Shown piece by piece: positions 17,359 through 25,550 of a stretch of 64,000 nt of DNA. Position 1 is the stretch's first letter. Each line of letters begins with the position of its first letter. Source of the stretch: Blastococcus tunisiensis (lineage in GTDB: Bacteria > Actinomycetota > Actinomycetes > Mycobacteriales > Geodermatophilaceae). The translations under genes were made by a program, and so were the position numbers. The stretch is taken from NCBI RefSeq assembly GCF_900112815.1, contig NZ_FOND01000006.1:66216-130215 (forward strand), written 5' to 3'. The notes beneath the pieces are model-generated. The model saw nothing but the letters and a program-made list of their open reading frames with translations. It was not told the DNA's origin and made no database searches.

Positions 17359-18572
17359 CCGCCCTCCAGCAGGCGCCGGACGCCGGGGGCCGCCGGCGAG
17401 TCGGGGTCGAGCTCGAGGAACCTCCGCAGCGTCGTCGCGCCCTGCGCATCGCCGGTCCGGTCCTGCGCCAGCCCCAGCAGGAGCAGGACGTCGGGCTCGT
17501 CGGGGTACCGGCCGGCCAGCTCGGCGAGGACGGGGAGCGCCTCGGCCGGGCTGCCGGCCCGGACCAGCAACCCGGCGCGCAGCAGGACGACGTCGTCGGC
17601 CGGGCGCAGGGCGAGCGCCCGGTCGTAGGCGGCGAGGGCGTCGGCGTACTCCCCGGCGTGGTCGTAGGCCCGGCCGAGCGCCACCCAGGCGGCCGGGTCG
17701 TCCGGACGCTGCTGCGTCGCGACCAGCAGCTCCTCCGGACCGGTCGCGGAGGAACCCTCGACCTCAGGCTGAGCTTGGGGCCCGGCCGCGGCGGGTGTCC
17801 CGTCCCCCGCGGTCAGCACCACGGCGACCACCGCCGCTCCCGCGACGAGCACGAGGGAGCCGACCGTGAGCACGCGGCGCGGCAGCGCCGCACCGTCCGT
17901 CACCGCCTGTCGACCGGTGGCCCCGGCAGCGCTCGGCAGCCGGGCCGCGTAGCGGCGGTGCGCGGCGGCCAGGCGGAGCTCGGCCCGGCGCACCCCGTCC
18001 TCGTCGACCAGCTCGTCGGTCCCGGCGAGCTGCCGGGCCCGCAGGGCGCCGAGCAGCGCATCACCGGCCGGGCTGTCGTCCGGGACCAGCCGTCCCTCGC
18101 GGTAGTCGGCGAGCGCGGCCCGCGCGTCGCCGGCCGCAGCCGGGGCGGGCAGCGGTGCACCGGCGGCGGGCCGCCGGGAACGACGCAGCCTCGCCCACAC
18201 CAGCACCCCCACCAGCGGCACCCCCAGCGCCGGCGCCAGCCAGACGACCAGCCCAGGGCCGGCGGGGTCGGGGCTGAGCAGCACCTGCTCGCCGTAGCGG
18301 TCCACGAAGTACTGCCGGACCTGGTCCGGCGTCCGCCCCTCGGCGAGCTGCCGCTCGATGATCGCGCGGGCTCCCCCGGCCAGCACGGACGAGCTGTCCT
18401 CCACCGACAGGCCCTGGCAGGTCGGGCAGCGGATCGTCCCGGCCACCGCGGCCACCCGTTCCTCCAGGGACGGCCGGCCACCGTCGCCGGCGGCCCGCAC
18501 CAGGCCGAGGACGGCGACCGCCAGGACGGCCAGGACCGCGAGCCCGCCGGCCACCCTGCGGAGGGAGCTCAC
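17355..18572 (-). CDS. ccmH: CcmH/CcmI fusion, cytochrome c maturation
   Basis: 405 residues from a GTG overlapping the ccmG stop. Signal anchor, then the CcmH thiol motif IRCPTCQGLSVEDS (C49, C52) and the typical CcmH three-helix text (IIERQLAEGRTPDQVRQYFV, YGEQVLLSP). A second membrane helix follows. Residues about 150-205 and 215-245 form the CcmI N-terminal part and a third helix, and the C-terminal 130 residues are TPR repeats (EELLVATQQRPDDPAAWVALGRAYDHAGEY). CcmH keeps the apocytochrome CxxCH cysteines reduced; the TPR part binds the apocytochrome tail. Confidence 0.92.
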   Translation of the reverse strand: MSSLRRVAGGLAVLAVLAVAVLGLVRAAGDGGRPSLEERVAAVAGTIRCPTCQGLSVEDSSSVLAGGARAIIERQLAEGRTPDQVRQYFVDRYGEQVLLSPDPAGPGLVVWLAPALGVPLVGVLVWARLRRSRRPAAGAPLPAPAAAGDARAALADYREGRLVPDDSPAGDALLGALRARQLAGTDELVDEDGVRRAELRLAAAHRRYAARLPSAAGATGRQAVTDGAALPRRVLTVGSLVLVAGAAVVAVVLTAGDGTPAAAGPQAQPEVEGSSATGPEELLVATQQRPDDPAAWVALGRAYDHAGEYADALAAYDRALALRPADDVVLLRAGLLVRAGSPAEALPVLAELAGRYPDEPDVLLLLGLAQDRTGDAQGATTLRRFLELDPDSPAAPGVRRLLEGG

Positions 18573-19165
18573 GGTGCGCCCTCCCCGGCCAGCAACGGGA
18601 CCACGTGCTCGTCGATCCACGCCGCGTCCAGCTCGCCGCTCGCCTTGGCCACGACCGATCCGTCCCGGCCGACGAGGTAGGTCTCGGGCAGGGCGAACGT
18701 GCCCCACTCGACGGCTCGCACGCCGTCGGGGTCGACGACGTTGGGCCAGGGCGCCCCGCCGTGCTCGGCCAGGAAGGCGCGCGCGTCGTCGGCGTCGTCC
18801 CGGACGTCGATCCCCACGATCCGCAGGCCCTGGGGGCCGAGCGCCGAGTGCGCCTCGAGGAGCAGCGGCTGCTCGCGGCGGCAGGGGGCGCACCAGGAGG
18901 CCCACACGTTGACCAGCACCACCTCGCCGTCCCAGTCGGCCAGCTCGAAGGTCCCGCCGTCGAGGGTCGGTCCGGTCAGCCCCGGGGCCGGTCCGTCGAG
19001 CAGGGCCGAGTCCTGCGGCCCGGTGCTCCCCAGCCGGCCGGCGAGCACGATCCCGGTGAGGGCCACCAGGACGACGAGCACCACGGCGGCCGGCCGGCGG
19101 AGCGGGCGGCGCGGAGACTCCTCGGGAGGTGCCGTTCCCTGGGCCACGGCGTCCGGCGCGCTCAC
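18569..19165 (-). CDS. ccmG: Thiol:disulfide oxidoreductase CcmG/DsbE
   Basis: 198 residues from a GTG overlapping the ccmF stop (GTGA). A membrane anchor (about 24-44) is followed by a thioredoxin domain with active site W91-C92-A-P-C95 in VNVWASWCAPC and the cis-Pro region GTFALPETYLV. It reduces the disulphide of CcmH or apocytochrome on the outside of the membrane. Part of the ccm operon. Confidence 0.92.
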   Translation of the reverse strand: MSAPDAVAQGTAPPEESPRRPLRRPAAVVLVVLVALTGIVLAGRLGSTGPQDSALLDGPAPGLTGPTLDGGTFELADWDGEVVLVNVWASWCAPCRREQPLLLEAHSALGPQGLRIVGIDVRDDADDARAFLAEHGGAPWPNVVDPDGVRAVEWGTFALPETYLVGRDGSVVAKASGELDAAWIDEHVVPLLAGEGAP

Positions 19166-21162
19166 GCCGCCACCTCGGCGGCCGGGGACCGGCTCCCCGC
19201 ACGAACGGCCGGCGGCGGCGCCCGCCGGTGTCGCGGCCACCCCGCCACCAGCGCCCCGGTCGCCATGACGCCGACCGAGAGCCACAGCCAGACGACCATC
19301 GGGTTCACCGCCAGCCGCACCGTCGCCGTCCCGGCGTCGGCGTCGATCTCGGTGAGCACCAGGTAGGCGTCCTCGGTGGCGGTGGTGCGCACCGACGGCG
19401 TCCCCACCGCCTGGGTCAGGGTCGGATAGCTGCTGAGCATCGGCGAGTGGACCCCGGCGTCCTCGCCGTCCTCGCGCAACCGCAGGTCGGCGACCGCGGA
19501 GATCCGCCGCTCGTCCCGGACCATGCGCAGGTCCTCCAGCGTCGCCGTCCAGCCGGCCACCCGCAGCGTGTCACCGACGGTCAGCTGCTGGGTCGCCGAC
19601 GTGCCGTAGGTGGACGACGCCGCGACCGCGACGGCGGCCAGCACGAAACCCAGGTGCACCACGAGCCCGCCGTACGCGCGCCGCTGCGCGAGGAGCGTGC
19701 GACCCAGCGCCGGAGCCCACGGGCCGGGACGCAGCGCGCGGTCGCGGGCGACGTCGAGGGCGACGCGGGTGCCGGTCGCGACGGTCACGAACACCGCGAG
19801 CCCGAAGGTGAGCAGCGCCCAGATCCCGGGCAGACCGGCCAGGCCGAGCAGCCCGACGGTCGCCGCACCCGCCAGCGCGGCCGGCAGCAGGACCCGCCGC
19901 AGCCGCCCGGCGTGGGCGCGCCCCCACGGCAGCAGCGGGCCCACGCCCATGAGCAGCACCACCAGCAGGGCCAGCGGCACGGTCATCCGGTTGAAGTAGG
20001 GCGGTCCGACGCTGGTCCGGTCGCCGGTCACCGCCTCGAGCAGGATCGGGAACGTCGTACCCAGCAGGATGGTGAAGGCCAGCCCGGCCAGCAGCAGGTT
20101 GTTGGCCAGGAACGACGTCTCGCGCGACAGGGTGGCCATCAGCGGCTCGTCGTCGCGGAGCCGGTCGGAGCGCCACAGGAACAGCAGCCCGGCGCCCAGC
20201 ACCAGGGCCAGCAGGAATGCCAGCAGCACCGGACCGATGGCCGACTGCGTGAAGGCGTGCACGCTCTCGATCACCCCGCTGCGGGTGAGGAACGTCCCGA
20301 ACACCACGAGCACGAAGGTGGCGATCGCCAGGGTGAGGTTCCACAGCCGGAGCGTCGGCCGGCGCCGCTGCACCATGATCGAGTGGAGCAGCGCGGTAGC
20401 GGTGAACCACGGCAGGACGGAGACGTTCTCGACCGGGTCCCAGCCCCAGTACCCGCCCCAGCCGAGGACCTCGTAGGCCCACCAGCCGCCCAGCACGACG
20501 CCGACGGTCAGGAACGTCCAGGCCGACAGGGTCCAGCCGCGGACGACGGCGACCCACGCCGGTCCCGTCCGGCCGGTGATCAGCGCGGCGACGGCGTAGG
20601 CGAAGGGCACCGCCATGCCCACGAAGCCCAGGTAGAGCAGCGGTGGGTGGATGCCCATGAGCGGGTGGTCCTGCAGCAGCGGGTTGGGCCCGGGCCCGTC
20701 GACCGGGACGGGGCTCACCCGGTCGAAGGCGTTGCCGGCGAACAGGGCCAGCCCGGAGAAGAAGGCGCCCAGGCCCGAGAGCACCGCCAGTGCCCACGGG
20801 TGCAGCGCTCCGGCCCGCAGGTGCACCCGCACCATGGCCAGGACCGTGCACCCGGTGAGCACGAGCAGCCACAGCAGCAGCGAGCCCTCCAGCGCGGCCC
20901 ACAGGCTGATCACCGTGTAGTAGGTGGGCACCGCGCGCCCGCCGTTCTCGGCGACGTAGCGGATGGAGAAGTCGTGCTGCACCAGCGCCGTCACCATGGC
21001 GGCCACGGCCAGCGCGGCCCCGAACAGCGCCGCCTGCGTGGCGGGCCGGGCGATCCGCGCCGCGCGCTCGTCGCCGCGTCCGGCCGCCGCCCACGCGACG
21101 GCCGCCGCCGACGAGCACACCAGGGCCAGCGCCAGCCCGCCCGGTCCGAGGAGGTACCTCAT
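19162..21162 (-). CDS. ccmF: Cytochrome c haem lyase CcmF
   Basis: 666 residues, about 15 membrane helices, normal for CcmF. The haem-handling WWD motif is complete (GGWWAYEVLGWGGYWGWDP, near residue 240), and HPPLLYLGFVGM and LLHSIMVQ carry the expected His ligands. CcmF with CcmH attaches haem to CxxCH cysteines. ATG overlaps ccmE. A C-terminal extracytoplasmic domain of roughly 110 residues lies between the last two helices. Confidence 0.95.
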   Translation of the reverse strand: MRYLLGPGGLALALVCSSAAAVAWAAAGRGDERAARIARPATQAALFGAALAVAAMVTALVQHDFSIRYVAENGGRAVPTYYTVISLWAALEGSLLLWLLVLTGCTVLAMVRVHLRAGALHPWALAVLSGLGAFFSGLALFAGNAFDRVSPVPVDGPGPNPLLQDHPLMGIHPPLLYLGFVGMAVPFAYAVAALITGRTGPAWVAVVRGWTLSAWTFLTVGVVLGGWWAYEVLGWGGYWGWDPVENVSVLPWFTATALLHSIMVQRRRPTLRLWNLTLAIATFVLVVFGTFLTRSGVIESVHAFTQSAIGPVLLAFLLALVLGAGLLFLWRSDRLRDDEPLMATLSRETSFLANNLLLAGLAFTILLGTTFPILLEAVTGDRTSVGPPYFNRMTVPLALLVVLLMGVGPLLPWGRAHAGRLRRVLLPAALAGAATVGLLGLAGLPGIWALLTFGLAVFVTVATGTRVALDVARDRALRPGPWAPALGRTLLAQRRAYGGLVVHLGFVLAAVAVAASSTYGTSATQQLTVGDTLRVAGWTATLEDLRMVRDERRISAVADLRLREDGEDAGVHSPMLSSYPTLTQAVGTPSVRTTATEDAYLVLTEIDADAGTATVRLAVNPMVVWLWLSVGVMATGALVAGWPRHRRAPPPAVRAGSRSPAAEVAA

Positions 21163-21620
21163 CCGCTGTCCTCCGCCGGCCGGCCGGTGCCGTCCGCGGG
21201 AGCCCGGTACTCGTTGTCGTGCTTGACCAGGAGGACGTCGGAGCGGAACACGCCGTCGTCACCCAGCCGGCCCTCGACCACCGCGCCCTGTCCCTCCTGG
21301 AAGACGCCGCGCGGCTGGCCCGAGTTGACGACGGCGACGTCGGTCACCCCGTCGGTGAGCGCGAACCGCACTCCTTCGCCGGTGCGCTGGACCGAGCCCT
21401 CCACGACCAGCCCGCCGAGCCGGACCCGGTCCCCCAGCAGCGAGGTGTCGGTGACCAGCTCGGTCGGGGTCCGGTAGTACACGAGGCTGCCCGACAGGCC
21501 GGCGGCGGCCAGGATGCCGACGCCGACCAGCACGACACCGGCGACCGCGAGCAGCCGCAGCGGCAGGCGGCGTCGCTCCCGCACCCGGTCCGGCGCACCG
21601 GGCCCCGTCGTCGGCGTCAC
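21159..21620 (-). CDS. ccmE: Haem chaperone CcmE
   Basis: 153 residues from the GTG at 21620, which overlaps the ccmD stop (GTGA); an upstream GTG at 21665 would overlap ccmD by 49 bases. One membrane anchor, then the OB-fold with LVYYRTPTELV and the haem-binding motif VKHDNEY (H134, Y138). The canonical His form is present, not the Cys variant of some CcmE proteins. It carries haem from CcmC to CcmF. Confidence 0.93.
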   Translation of the reverse strand: MTPTTGPGAPDRVRERRRLPLRLLAVAGVVLVGVGILAAAGLSGSLVYYRTPTELVTDTSLLGDRVRLGGLVVEGSVQRTGEGVRFALTDGVTDVAVVNSGQPRGVFQEGQGAVVEGRLGDDGVFRSDVLLVKHDNEYRAPADGTGRPAEDSG

Positions 21621-21715
21621 CGTCGTCCCCGTCCGGGCCTGGTCCAGGCCCAGTACCCGGCCCACGTGCCCCCGGTCAGCAGGTACCCGGCCAGGACCCA
21701 GCCCCAGCCGTTCAC
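21617..21715 (-). CDS. ccmD: CcmD-like small membrane protein
   Basis: 32-residue protein (VNGWGWVLAGYLLTGGTW ...). GTG overlaps the ccmC stop and its TGA overlaps the ccmE start, so it is spliced seamlessly into the operon by two GTGA junctions. A single helix followed by a basic tail (ending RPGRGRR) is exactly the CcmD pattern, and its position between ccmC and ccmE is diagnostic. CcmD helps release holo-CcmE from the CcmABC complex. Confidence 0.85.
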   Translation of the reverse strand: MNGWGWVLAGYLLTGGTWAGYWAWTRPGRGRR

Positions 21716-22443
21716 GGCCGGCTCCGCGGGAGGACTACCAGGGGCTCGGCGGCGACGGGAGGGGCGGGGAACGGGTGGTGGTCGGCGTCGAGCGCGGCAA
21801 GCACCCGGAGCCGGCGGCGGACGACGAGCGCCCCCGCCAGCGTGAAGGCCAGGACGGCGACGCCCAGGGCGGCCGCCATCCGGGGGTCCATCGGGGCGGG
21901 ATCCGGCGACAGGACGCTGGCCGGCTGGTGCAGCGTGCGCCACCAGACGACGGAGAAGTGCACGATCGGCACGTTGACGAAGCCGATGATCCCGACCGCC
22001 GCCGCGCGGCGGGCCCCGGCGGCGCGGTCGTCGCCGAGTCCGCGCACGCTGAGGTGACCGAGGTAGACCAGGAGCAGCACGGCGGTGGTGACCAGCCGGG
22101 GGTCCCAGACCCACCAGACGCCCCACACCGGCCGCCCCCACACGCTGCCCAGCGCGATCGCGAGCGCGGTCATGCCCACTCCGAGCTCGGCCGCTGCCTG
22201 CGCGACGCGGTCCCACCGCAGGTCGCGACGGAGGAGGTACGCGATGCTGGCGAGGAGGACGACGGCGAAGCAGAGGTACGCCAGCCAGGCCGCGGGGACG
22301 TGCACGTACATCAGCCGCTGCGGCTGGCCCTGGACGGCGTCGGTGGGGGCGACGAGGAGGGCCAGCACCGCGGCGGCCAGCCCGGTGCCGGCCGCGGCGA
22401 CCACGAGCAGGCGGTCGGCCGTTCTCGACGGGTGCGTCCTCAT
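21712..22443 (-). CDS. ccmC: Haem exporter/transfer protein CcmC
   Basis: 243 residues, six membrane helices. The tryptophan-rich WWD motif (RPVWGVWWVWDPRLV) and the two flanking histidine segments (YVHVPAAW and VPIVHFSVVWWRTLHQ) are all present. CcmC binds haem and loads it on CcmE. Long disordered C-terminal tail. Four bases separate its start from the ccmB stop. Confidence 0.95.
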   Translation of the reverse strand: MRTHPSRTADRLLVVAAAGTGLAAAVLALLVAPTDAVQGQPQRLMYVHVPAAWLAYLCFAVVLLASIAYLLRRDLRWDRVAQAAAELGVGMTALAIALGSVWGRPVWGVWWVWDPRLVTTAVLLLVYLGHLSVRGLGDDRAAGARRAAAVGIIGFVNVPIVHFSVVWWRTLHQPASVLSPDPAPMDPRMAAALGVAVLAFTLAGALVVRRRLRVLAALDADHHPFPAPPVAAEPLVVLPRSRP

Positions 22444-22447
22444 GTCC

Positions 22448-23107
22448 TCACTCCTCCAGCAGTACGGGGAAGACCGCCCAGGCGGCGACCAGCACGGCCG
22501 TGGCGTACACCGTCACCAGCAGCGCCCAGGGCAGGACCGCTACCCCCGGGGTCGACAGCTGGGTGCCCGCCAGCAGCGCAGGCAGTCCCGCGGGGAGCAG
22601 GAGTGCGGCCATCAGTCCGCGCCGCCGGCTCCCGGTCGCCACGAGCACCCCGAAGCCGGTGGTGAGCGCCGCCAGCGCGAGGGTCCCCAGGACGCCACCG
22701 TAGATCGCCTGCGGGAGGACGGGCACGTCGAAGAGCACGGCGACCAGCCCGCCGGCCAGCGCGGCGGTGAGCAGCAGGGCGCCCCAGGTGGCCAGCAGCT
22801 TGCCGGCGAACAGCGCGCCCGGCGCGACCAGGCCGCGCAGGAGGTCCCAGCTGTCCTCGGCCCTCTCGGTGCCGGCCACGGTCCGGGCGAGCGGGACCGT
22901 GGCGACCAGCACGGCCAGCCACGTGGTGCCCCCGGCGGCCACGGCCAGCTGCTGCGGGGCGGGACCGAAGGCCAGGCCCGCCAGGACGACGAAAGCGGCC
23001 ACGAACGGCGCCGTGGTCACGAGCGCCTCCCGGCCCGCGCGCTCGACGGCGATCTCGCGGCGGAGCACGGCCGCCGCCTGCGCGAGGAGCGGGACCGGCG
23101 CGCTCAT
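22448..23107 (-). CDS. ccmB: ABC transporter permease CcmB
   Basis: 219 residues from the ATG at 23107 that overlaps the ccmA stop (ATGA). Six membrane helices. Text such as LLRGLVAPGALFAGKLLATWGALLL and the polar loop GTERAEDSWDLLRG correspond to CcmB. It forms the membrane half of CcmAB, which uses ATP to free holo-CcmE. Confidence 0.92.
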   Translation of the reverse strand: MSAPVPLLAQAAAVLRREIAVERAGREALVTTAPFVAAFVVLAGLAFGPAPQQLAVAAGGTTWLAVLVATVPLARTVAGTERAEDSWDLLRGLVAPGALFAGKLLATWGALLLTAALAGGLVAVLFDVPVLPQAIYGGVLGTLALAALTTGFGVLVATGSRRRGLMAALLLPAGLPALLAGTQLSTPGVAVLPWALLVTVYATAVLVAAWAVFPVLLEE

Positions 23108-23817
23108 CGGCGGACCACCCGCCCGGCCTCGACGCGGAGCTGTGCGTCGGCGCGCGGCAGCAGCACTGCCGGCTGGTGGGTGGCCACGAGCAGCGCCACG
23201 CCGTCGGCCCGCGCGGCGTCGAGCACGGTGACGAGGTCGGCGAGCGCCCCCTCGTCGAGAGCGGCGGTCGGCTCGTCGAGGCACAGGACGGCGGGGCGGC
23301 AGGCCAGCGCCGCGGCGAGGGTGGCCCGGACCCGTTCACCGGCGGACAGCGTGCCCACCGTCCGGTCGGCCAGCGCGTCCAGCCCCAGGGCGGCCAGCGC
23401 ACCGCCGGCCGCCTCCCCCCGGCCCACGAGTGCGGCGGTCCCGGTGACGGCGGCGCGCACGGTCTGCGCCGTCCGCAGCCCCGCGCCCCCGCGCAGGTAG
23501 AGCGCCGTCCCGGCGCAGGACCGGGTTCCCGAACTGGGGGCGAGCAGTCCGGCGGCCAGCCGCAGCAGGGTGGTCTTGCCCGAGCCGTTCGGGCCGGTCA
23601 CGACGGTCAGCGTGCCGCCCGCGAGGGCCAGGTCCACGGGAACCCAGACCGGCCGGCCGGCGTGCCTGCGCGTGACGCCGGACAGCCGCAGCACCGGAGC
23701 GGCCCCGCCGCCGGCCGCGGCGTCCGTGGCGGGCGGGCGGAGCGGGGTCGCGCGGCGCACCGCCACCTCGTCCGTCGGCCGGGTGCCGCGCGCCCGCTGA
23801 TCGCCGGGCGCGGTCAC
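23104..23817 (-). CDS. ccmA: ABC transporter ATP-binding protein CcmA
   Basis: 237 residues from a GTG overlapping the upstream thioredoxin stop. Walker A TGPNGSGKTT (75-83), signature region LSAGERVR in place of LSGGQ, Walker B AVLCLDEPTAALD and the H-loop ATHQ are visible. About 40 non-conserved residues precede the domain, so a later start is possible. Energises holo-CcmE release with CcmB. Confidence 0.93.
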   Translation of the reverse strand: MTAPGDQRARGTRPTDEVAVRRATPLRPPATDAAAGGGAAPVLRLSGVTRRHAGRPVWVPVDLALAGGTLTVVTGPNGSGKTTLLRLAAGLLAPSSGTRSCAGTALYLRGGAGLRTAQTVRAAVTGTAALVGRGEAAGGALAALGLDALADRTVGTLSAGERVRATLAAALACRPAVLCLDEPTAALDEGALADLVTVLDAARADGVALLVATHQPAVLLPRADAQLRVEAGRVVRR

Positions 23818-24422
23818 CGGGCACCGGCCGGGAGCAGCGGCTCGGCGTGCGCGCGGATCCACTCCTCGGTCACCACGCCGACGTGGCCGGCCGCCACCCG
23901 GCCGTCGGCGTCCACGAGGACGGTGGCCGGCAGACCGGGGACGCCCCACGCCGCGCTCAGGAGCCCGTCGGGATCGGCCACGGAGGAGGCCGGGTCCCCG
24001 CCGACCTCGGCCAGCAGCTCCCGCGCCTGGCGCACGCCGTCCCGGCTGTTGATGCCGACCAGGCGCAGTCCCCGGTCGTGCCACCGGCGCTGGGCGGCGA
24101 CGAGCGCCGGCATCTCCTCCCGGCAGGGCGCGCACCAGGCGGCCCAGACGTTGACCAGGACGACGTGTCCCCGGAGGTCGGCCAGGTCCAGCTCGCCGCC
24201 GTCCAGAGTGGGCCCCCGCAGCGCCGGGGCGGCGGACCCGACGGGCACCGGCGATCCCGCGGGCGCTCCCTCGCCGGAGCGGCCCGGGAGGACGGCGGCT
24301 CCGGCCACCGCGAGCAGCACCGCGGCCGGCAGGACGCCCAGGAGCACGCGACGGCGGCGCCCGGAGGTGCGGCGCGATCTCGCCCGGCGCAGGGTTCCCA
24401 CCTGGGGCAGGATCCCACGCAC
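23814..24422 (-). CDS. Membrane-anchored thioredoxin (ResA/TlpA-like)
   Basis: 202 residues from GTG 24422 (no clear ribosome site; GTG 24401 is an alternative). One membrane anchor after an Arg-rich leader, then a thioredoxin domain with NVWAAWCAPC (C97, C100) and the cis-Pro segment WGVPGLPATVLVD. It is paralogous to ccmG at the other end of the operon. It could reduce apocytochrome c or the CuA site of the oxidase encoded divergently. First gene of the ccm operon. Confidence 0.9.
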   Translation of the reverse strand: MRGILPQVGTLRRARSRRTSGRRRRVLLGVLPAAVLLAVAGAAVLPGRSGEGAPAGSPVPVGSAAPALRGPTLDGGELDLADLRGHVVLVNVWAAWCAPCREEMPALVAAQRRWHDRGLRLVGINSRDGVRQARELLAEVGGDPASSVADPDGLLSAAWGVPGLPATVLVDADGRVAAGHVGVVTEEWIRAHAEPLLPAGAR

Positions 24423-24473
24423 CGTGGGGCCCGGCCGCGCGGAACGGGTGTTCGGTGCAGAAAATTTACCTGT

Positions 24474-24486
24474 GCCAACAGTTGGC
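24474..24486. promoter_or_regulatory. 13-base perfect palindrome between ccm and cox operons
   Basis: GCCAACAGTTGGC, six-base arms around one base, in the 110-base divergent intergenic region, inside the least GC-rich patch of the area (aaaattta just to its left). Its position between two divergent respiratory operons suits a shared operator. No regulator can be named from sequence. Confidence 0.35.
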
Positions 24487-24532
24487 TCGGGTCAAGTTGT
24501 CCCGCGCCGGGTGGGCCTCTAGCGTCCCGGAC

Positions 24533-25546
24533 GTGCCCGCCGCGCCCTCCACCCGGCCCGCCCGCGCCCTGCGAGGCGGTCGTCCGGGCGCGCTCCTGCT
24601 GCTCGGCGTCGCCGTCCTGACCAGCTGCAGCAGCCCGCAGTCGGCCCTGGATCCCGCCGGCCCCAGCGCCCGGCGACTGGAGGCGCTGTGGTGGGGCCTG
24701 TTCGCCGTGTCGGCCGTCGTCTGGCTCGTGGTGCTGCTCTGCATCGTCTACGCGCTCGTCCGGCGCCGCGGCCAGGAGGTGAAGCCGCGCGGTGGCGGCA
24801 CCCGCGCCGTGGTCGTGGCCGGGCTGATCATCCCGACCCTCGTGCTCGTGGGGACCTTCGTCGCCACCCTGTCGGTGATGCGCGCCGAGGCCGAGCCGCC
24901 CGACGAGCCGGCCCTCACCATCGAGGTGATCGGGCACCTGTGGTGGTGGGAGGTGCGCTACCCGGACTTCGTCACCGCCAACGAGATCCACATCCCCGTG
25001 GACCGGTCGGTCCGGGTGGAGCTGCGGACGGCCGACGTGATCCACAGCTTCTGGGTGCCGCCGCTGACCAGCAAGACCGACCTGATCCCGAACATGGACA
25101 ACGAGCTCTGGCTGCTCGCGGACGAGGTCGGGGTCTACCGCGGGCAGTGCGCCGAGTTCTGCGGCGCACAGCACGCCGGTATGGCGTTCCTGGTGATCGC
25201 CCAGCCGGCCGACGAGTTCGACGAGTGGATGGCCGACCAGGCTCGACCAGCCGAGACGCCGACCGATCCGCTCGCGCTGCGCGGCCGGGAAGTGATCGAG
25301 AGCCAGTCCTGCGCCGCCTGCCACACGGTCCGCGGCACCGAGGCCGACGGCGACATCGGCCCCGACCTGACCCACTTCGGCAGCCGGCGCACCCTCGGCG
25401 CCGGCGTGGCGCCCAACGACCCCGGCTGGCTCGGCGGCTGGATCTCCAACTCGCAGACCATCAAGCCCGGCAACCTCATGCCGCCCCAGCCGCTGGCCCC
25501 CGAGGACCTCAACGCCCTCATCGCCTACCTCGAGACGCTGGAGTGA
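24533..25546 (+). CDS. ctaC: caa3-type cytochrome c oxidase subunit II fused to cytochrome c
   Basis: 337 residues from GTG 24533; an upstream TTG-like reading to 24455 would add residues before the signal peptide. Lipobox VLTSC (C32) suggests a lipid-anchored N-terminus. Two membrane helices (50-78, 91-113). CuA ligands H171, C206, C210, H214 and M217 (GQCAEFCGAQHAGM) and the Trp-rich electron entry HLWWWEVRYP. A fused cytochrome c domain at the C-terminus: haem site C260-AA-C263-H264, axial Met in GNLMPP. Accepts electrons for the CuA centre. First gene of an operon with overlaps throughout. Confidence 0.95.
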   Translation: MPAAPSTRPARALRGGRPGALLLLGVAVLTSCSSPQSALDPAGPSARRLEALWWGLFAVSAVVWLVVLLCIVYALVRRRGQEVKPRGGGTRAVVVAGLIIPTLVLVGTFVATLSVMRAEAEPPDEPALTIEVIGHLWWWEVRYPDFVTANEIHIPVDRSVRVELRTADVIHSFWVPPLTSKTDLIPNMDNELWLLADEVGVYRGQCAEFCGAQHAGMAFLVIAQPADEFDEWMADQARPAETPTDPLALRGREVIESQSCAACHTVRGTEADGDIGPDLTHFGSRRTLGAGVAPNDPGWLGGWISNSQTIKPGNLMPPQPLAPEDLNALIAYLETLE

Positions 25547-25550
25547 GGCG

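Noticed and set aside
24497-24523. TTGTCC ... TCTAGC as sigma-70 promoter of ctaC
   Set aside because: Spacer is only 15 bases and both boxes fit poorly; not strong enough to annotate.
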